A stretch of 9,544 nt of DNA from an uncultured Bacteroidota bacterium (lineage in GTDB: Bacteria > Bacteroidota > Bacteroidia > Chitinophagales > Chitinophagaceae): the NCBI GenBank assembly GCA_938008665.1, contig CALLKA010000006.1, positions 1 through 9,544 on the forward strand, read 5' to 3'. The translations under genes and the position numbers were made by a program. Below the pieces are notes generated by a model. It was not told the origin of the DNA. It was given only the letters and a program-made list of their open reading frames with translations, and did no database searches. This document shows, in pieces, positions 6,230 through 9,544 of the stretch; the stretch's first letter is position 1; each line of letters starts with the position of its first letter.

Positions 6230-7151
6230 AATTTAACAACTCACAAGGTTTTAAGCCAGTATGCTTTTTAAAGGCTGCAGAAAAGTGAGAGATAGACGAA
6301 TAGCCCAATAACGCGGATACGTCCGTGACACTTAAAGCTTTCTCATACAACAAATACTTTGCGTGTTCCATTCTTTGTTGTTGGTAAAAATCAAAGATAG
6401 TAGTGCCAAAAACCTCTTTAAACCCTTTCTTTAAATAACACTCATTCATAGCCACCTTACGGCTCAATTCCTTAATGGTAATAGGATCACCAATATGTTG
6501 TAATAAAAATTCACGCGCCTGATATATGCTTTCAGTGCCACGTTCATCGGCTAAAAATTTACAAGAAAACACAGCGTCTTTTTCTTCCACCACATGCTCC
6601 AAGCTGTACACCAATAATTCATGCACTTTTGCATTTACAAAAATATTTTCAAGCGAACCTGAATAACTATGATTTAACAAAGCATCCAAAGTGGCGCGCT
6701 TTTTTAAACTCAATTGAAATATTTTAGAAAAATTATCTGTGTGCTTAAATGCCAATAAATCATCTTTTTTATTATTCAATTTTACATGATGTACAAACTG
6801 ATGTAAAAAAGTGGAAGTAAAATGAAATGAAAAAACATCAATCGTGCGCAATGGACCCGAACAATCACTGGTGGGTGACTGATTACAGGTACCGCATAAT
6901 TTATTGTCACAATATCTGTTGCCTGAAATGCAAAATCGCAATTCTAAATAGTTATCCTTGGGTGTACTTGCATTATAGTGATATATGAACATGCCGGTAT
7001 CCTCCGCCGCCCAACTATCCTGCGCAGCATAGCGACGTATGTGGTATTGCGTGGATCCAGGTATGCGCTGCTCCTTGGAATACAACAAGGCCATCCCATC
7101 AAATCCATGGGGTGCATTTACTTGCTTTAATATTTCCTGCGCTACTGTCAT
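6228..7151 (-). CDS. AraC/XylS-family transcriptional regulator with Cys-rich N-terminal half
   Basis: Cytoplasmic DNA-binding regulator, 307 aa from the ATG at 7151. The last 100 residues form the AraC double helix-turn-helix: first unit around 225-250 (ITIKELSRKVAMNECYLKKG then FKEVFG), second around 273-303 (LSVTDVSALLGYSSISHFSA then AFKKHTGLKP). This final stretch matches the family signature well. The N-terminal 200 residues are a putative effector domain that I cannot assign. They contain the cluster C74-x6-C81-x4-C86-x2-C89-x7-C97, which looks able to hold a metal or respond to redox, though this is inference. A TTG at 7184 would extend the frame by 11 residues, but a -7 box lies between it and the ATG, so the ATG is preferred. 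It is divergent from gyrB and upstream of the amidohydrolase gene, a possible target; gyrB is more likely just a neighbour. Confidence 0.88.
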   Translation of the reverse strand: MTVAQEILKQVNAPHGFDGMALLYSKEQRIPGSTQYHIRRYAAQDSWAAEDTGMFIYHYNASTPKDNYLELRFCISGNRYCDNKLCGTCNQSPTSDCSGPLRTIDVFSFHFTSTFLHQFVHHVKLNNKKDDLLAFKHTDNFSKIFQLSLKKRATLDALLNHSYSGSLENIFVNAKVHELLVYSLEHVVEEKDAVFSCKFLADERGTESIYQAREFLLQHIGDPITIKELSRKVAMNECYLKKGFKEVFGTTIFDFYQQQRMEHAKYLLYEKALSVTDVSALLGYSSISHFSAAFKKHTGLKPCELLN

Positions 7152-7156
7152 AAAAG

Positions 7157-7184
7157 CAAAATTAAGGCATAAAAAGTAAAGCAA
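7157..7184 (-). promoter_or_regulatory. Promoter of the AraC-type regulator
   Basis: On the - strand, TTG (7184-7182), a 17-bp spacer and TAATTTTG (7164-7157) fit the Bacteroidota pattern TTG-N17-23-TAnnTTTG. The -7 box ends only 5 nt before the ATG at 7151, so the transcript would be leaderless or nearly so. This is the most complete promoter in the window, but the very short leader leaves some doubt. Confidence 0.5.
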
Positions 7185-7256
7185 CTATGGAAGGCCAAAA
7201 TCTGACGCAAAAATGACTGAAAAAAGGGGGCATTTTTAGGCTAAAAAACTATGCAC

Positions 7257-7269
7257 AAAATGGCCAAAA
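7257..7269 (+). repeat. 13-mer AAAATGGCCAAAA, copy upstream of gyrB
   Basis: AAAATGGCCAAAA with the palindromic core TGGCCA. The same 13 bases occur inverted just downstream of gyrB at 9373-9385, so the two copies bracket the gene. A shorter GGCCAAAAT also lies at 7193-7201. Confidence 0.4.
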
Positions 7270-7319
7270 TGGGGATAACTAAATTGGGGCTAAAACAGGC
7301 TTTAAACCCTTAATTTTCT

Positions 7320-7327
7320 TAAGTTTG
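7320..7327 (+). promoter_or_regulatory. Bacteroidota -7 promoter element of gyrB
   Basis: TAAGTTTG is an exact TAnnTTTG match 46 nt before the gyrB ATG, giving an expected leader of about 40 nt that is almost free of G near the start codon. The -33 region has only TTTA at 7301-7304 with a 16-bp spacer, a poor match. Confidence 0.55.
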
Positions 7328-7330
7328 TAT

Positions 7331-7343
7331 GCATTCGGAATGC
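7331..7343. promoter_or_regulatory. Dyad at the expected gyrB transcription start
   Basis: GCATTC-G-GAATGC is a perfect 13-bp inverted repeat that begins 4 nt after the -7 box, so it straddles or directly follows the expected first transcribed base. It could be an operator, or a small hairpin (GCATT, loop CGG, AATGC) at the mRNA 5' end. Confidence 0.4.
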
Positions 7344-7373
7344 CTATAAAAACAAAATAATTTTAACCATTTT

Positions 7374-9353
7374 ATGTCAGAAGATTTACAGTCAAGCGAA
7401 TCAGCAGAAAACAAGAATTACGGTGCCGATAGTATCCAGGTTTTAGAGGGATTGGAAGCCGTTCGAAAAAGACCCGCTATGTATATTGGCGATGTGGGCT
7501 CCAAAGGCTTACACCACCTTGTATATGAGGTAGTTGACAACTCCATTGATGAGGCATTGGCAGGGTATTGCTCTCATATTGAAGTTGCCATTCATGAAGA
7601 TAATTCCATCAGCGTTCAAGATAATGGTCGTGGTATTCCTACAGCAATGCACACCAAGGAGAAAAAATCCGCTTTGGAAGTGGTAATGACTGTATTACAT
7701 GCTGGAGGTAAATTTGATAAAAATACCTACAAGGTATCTGGCGGTTTGCATGGTGTAGGTGTAAGTTGCGTAAATGCACTTAGTACCAAATTGTTGGTAA
7801 CCGTTGAAAGAGAAGGTAAAATATTTGAACAAGAATATAGCATTGGTATCCCAAAATATGCGGTAAGAGAATCTGGAACAAGTGACAAAACTGGCACACG
7901 CGTTCATTTCTGGCCTGACTTAAGCATCTTTCAAGAATCAGTTTATAAAAGAGAAATTTTAGAAGGTCGTTTACGTGAGCTTTCCTATTTGAATAAAAGA
8001 ATCAGCATTACATTAACTGACCACAGAGAATTAGATGATACAGGCGTTGCTTATAAAAACAATTTTTATAGCGAAGGTGGTATTGTTGAGTTTGTGCAAA
8101 TGTTAGATAAGAATGGTAATCGTAATCCGATCATTGCACAACCTTTGTACGTAGAAGGTTTAGATGAAGCATCTAATGTAATGGTTGAAGTGGCATTGAC
8201 CTATAATGACGATTTTAAAGAGAATATATTTTCTTATGTAAATAATATTAATACGATCGAAGGTGGAACGCACGTTACAGGATTTAGAACTGCACTCACC
8301 CGCGTATTTAAAAGTTACGGCGACAAGGAAGGTTTGTTTGAAAGAGCAAAAGTAACGGTGGAAGGAGATGATTTCAGAGAAGGTTTAAGTGCAATTATTT
8401 CTGTAAAAGTGCCTGAACCTCAATTTGAAGGTCAAACAAAAACCAAATTAGGAAATAGCGAGGTTAGTGGTGTGGTTCAAACTACCGTTTCTAGGGTATT
8501 AGAAGCTTATTTAGAAGAAAATCCGAAAGAAGCGAAGTATGTAATCTCAAAAATAATTTTAGCGGCCCAAGCCCGTGTAGCTGCTAAAAAAGCGCGCGAC
8601 ATGGTGCAACGCAAAACGGTACTTACGGGTGGCGGTCTTCCTGGAAAATTAGCGGATTGCTCAGATAGGGATCCAGAAAGATGTGAGCTTTACTTAGTCG
8701 AAGGAGATTCGGCGGGAGGTACTGCAAAACAAGGGCGTGATCGCGGCTATCAAGCCATTTTACCATTACGTGGTAAAATTTTGAACGTTGAAAAAGCAAT
8801 GGAACATAAAATTTACGAAAATGAAGAGATTCGTAATATGTATACTGCACTTGGTGTAACCGTTGGTACTGCTGAAGATCCAAAGGCTTTGAATATTGCA
8901 AAACTTCGTTATCATAAATTAATTATTATGACCGATGCCGATGTGGATGGTTCTCATATCGCCACATTAATTTTAACTTTCATCTTTAGATATATGAAAG
9001 AGTTAGTGCAGAATGGATATGTATACATTGCACAACCTCCTTTATACTTGGTGAAAAAAGGCAAGGATCAGGAATATGCCTATAGCGAAGAGCAAAGAAA
9101 AGCATTGGTTACAAAAATTGGTGGTGGAAAAGATGATTCAGTAACTATACAACGATATAAAGGTTTGGGAGAAATGAACGCAGACCAATTATGGGAAACG
9201 ACCATGGATCCATCCAGAAGAACCTTGAAACAAGTGACCATCGAAAGCGTTGCTGAAGCGGATCGTATTTTTAGTATGCTCATGGGTGACGAAGTGGCTC
9301 CAAGAAGGGAATTCATTGAATCACATGCGAAATATGCTAAAATTGACGCCTAA
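7374..9353 (+). CDS. gyrB: DNA gyrase subunit B
   Basis: ATPase subunit of DNA gyrase (type IIA topoisomerase), which with GyrA introduces negative supercoils. It has 659 aa, shorter than E. coli GyrB (804) because the long insertion in the C-terminal part is absent, as in most bacteria. The GHKL ATPase domain shows YEVVDNSIDEAL with E52 and N56, the DNGRGIP loop with D83 and G87, and GGKFDKNTYKVSGGLHGVGV; each is offset by ten from E. coli E42, N46, D73 and G77. The TOPRIM domain has E443 in EGDSAGG and the D521-x-D523-x-D525 metal motif in TDADVDGSH. QRYKGLGEMNADQLWETTMD closes the protein. QGRDRGYQAILPLRGKILNVEK favours GyrB over ParE. A divergent promoter region lies upstream; no convincing terminator is seen downstream. 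Confidence 0.98.
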   Translation: MSEDLQSSESAENKNYGADSIQVLEGLEAVRKRPAMYIGDVGSKGLHHLVYEVVDNSIDEALAGYCSHIEVAIHEDNSISVQDNGRGIPTAMHTKEKKSALEVVMTVLHAGGKFDKNTYKVSGGLHGVGVSCVNALSTKLLVTVEREGKIFEQEYSIGIPKYAVRESGTSDKTGTRVHFWPDLSIFQESVYKREILEGRLRELSYLNKRISITLTDHRELDDTGVAYKNNFYSEGGIVEFVQMLDKNGNRNPIIAQPLYVEGLDEASNVMVEVALTYNDDFKENIFSYVNNINTIEGGTHVTGFRTALTRVFKSYGDKEGLFERAKVTVEGDDFREGLSAIISVKVPEPQFEGQTKTKLGNSEVSGVVQTTVSRVLEAYLEENPKEAKYVISKIILAAQARVAAKKARDMVQRKTVLTGGGLPGKLADCSDRDPERCELYLVEGDSAGGTAKQGRDRGYQAILPLRGKILNVEKAMEHKIYENEEIRNMYTALGVTVGTAEDPKALNIAKLRYHKLIIMTDADVDGSHIATLILTFIFRYMKELVQNGYVYIAQPPLYLVKKGKDQEYAYSEEQRKALVTKIGGGKDDSVTIQRYKGLGEMNADQLWETTMDPSRRTLKQVTIESVAEADRIFSMLMGDEVAPRREFIESHAKYAKIDA

Positions 9354-9372
9354 AAGTTAGTATTAATACAAT

Positions 9373-9385
9373 TTTTGGCCATTTT
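9373..9385 (-). repeat. 13-mer AAAATGGCCAAAA, inverted copy downstream of gyrB
   Basis: Reads TTTTGGCCATTTT on the + strand, the exact reverse complement of 7257-7269. It lies 20 nt after the gyrB stop in the 117-nt gap before the next gene. That gap otherwise shows nothing clear: no strong hairpin and no exact TAnnTTTG box. Confidence 0.4.
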
Positions 9386-9470
9386 AACAAAAAACAGCCC
9401 TTGAACTTAAATGAATCACAATAAATAACCTACTTTCAATTAGAAAATTTCACTTTAAAATTTATACAAA

Positions 9471-9544
9471 ATGGACACTACAAAAATGATTAAAGCGTAT
9501 TGCTTAAAAACAAAAGAAAAAAATGTACCAATGCATGATGCTGT
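9471..9544 (+). CDS. Start of a small protein gene, cut by the window end
   Basis: Only 24 complete codons are visible, beginning MDTTKMIKAYCLKTKEKNVP; a second in-frame ATG at 9486 (MIKAYCLK) is an equally good start. The pattern A-Y-C-x-K-x-K-x-x-x-x-M-x-D-A recalls the N-terminus of small zinc-ribbon-like proteins of the DUF5679 kind (AYCVKCK...), but the second cysteine of that CxxC pair is a threonine here. Family assignment is from memory and tentative. The gene follows gyrB by 117 nt on the same strand; no clear promoter is visible. Confidence 0.6.
   Translation, partial: MDTTKMIKAYCLKTKEKNVPMHDA

Larger units (their letters stand above)
7152..7373. other. Divergent intergenic region, regulator / gyrB
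   Basis: This 222-bp gap, the longest in the window, holds both divergent promoters and several small repeats. A perfect 15-bp dyad, TTTTTAG-G-CTAAAAA, lies at 7233-7247. GGCCAAAAT occurs twice in direct orientation (7193-7201 and 7262-7270). A GGGGG run lies at 7226-7230. I see no open reading frame or RNA gene. The dyad is centred between the two promoters, where a regulator could act on both; whether the AraC-type protein binds there is unknown. Confidence 0.6.

Noticed and set aside
7226..7275. G-quadruplex from the GGGGG and GGGG runs upstream of gyrB
   Set aside because: Only two G-runs lie close to 7226-7274 and they are over 40 nt apart, so a compact four-run quadruplex is not supported.
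8623..8901. Open frame on the - strand inside gyrB
   Set aside because: It lies wholly within the highly conserved TOPRIM-coding part of gyrB, has no domain signature or promoter, and is explained by codon use of the sense gene. The same applies to the antisense frames inside gltX, the hydratase and fumC.
7374..9353. ParE (topoisomerase IV subunit B) instead of GyrB
   Set aside because: The TOPRIM sequence QGRDRGYQAILPLRGKILNVEK is of GyrB type and the length fits GyrB of this phylum.
9372..9394. Intrinsic terminator after gyrB (TTTTTG pairing with CAAAAA)
   Set aside because: The stem is only 6 bp and nearly all A-T, and it is followed by A-rich rather than T-rich sequence on the + strand.

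Overview
The window reads as a gene-dense piece of chromosome from a member of the Bacteroidota, most likely near Chitinophagaceae. Four genes are preceded by the Bacteroidota -7 promoter element TAnnTTTG. No gene has a convincing Shine-Dalgarno sequence, and the leaders are AT-rich. The proteins resemble the versions found in that phylum. The family-level placement is inference from protein flavour; the promoters and missing Shine-Dalgarno sequences are seen directly.

Layout: the left part (about 50-4330) is all on the + strand. It holds gltX (glutamyl-tRNA synthetase), a small free-standing cobalamin-binding domain protein, an enoyl-CoA hydratase and fumC (class II fumarase). The cobalamin protein and the hydratase are 28 nt apart and probably co-transcribed, which suggests acyl-CoA work. 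fumC has its own promoter. The middle part (4530-7151) is on the - strand and holds an AraC-type regulator with a cysteine-rich N-terminal half, followed by a lipoprotein-type YtcJ-like amidohydrolase. The right part is + strand again: gyrB, divergent from the regulator, and the first 24 codons of another small gene cut by the window end.

The genes are mostly ordinary housekeeping and metabolism. I found no defence system, CRISPR array, insertion sequence or RNA gene. The most structured non-coding piece is a 174-bp imperfect inverted repeat that almost fills the gap between the convergent fumC and amidohydrolase genes (4347-4520). Its centre looks like a two-way intrinsic terminator, and the centre is also flanked by a 23-bp direct repeat. 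Other items worth a look are the orphan cobalamin domain without its mutase large subunit, the Cys cluster in the regulator, and small dyads and a repeated 13-mer around gyrB. No stretch over 300 bases lacks a gene; the longest gap is the 222-bp regulator/gyrB divergent region.

Two starts are set here by promoter position rather than by the longest reading frame: fumC at 2936 (not GTG 2915) and the regulator at 7151 (not TTG 7184).
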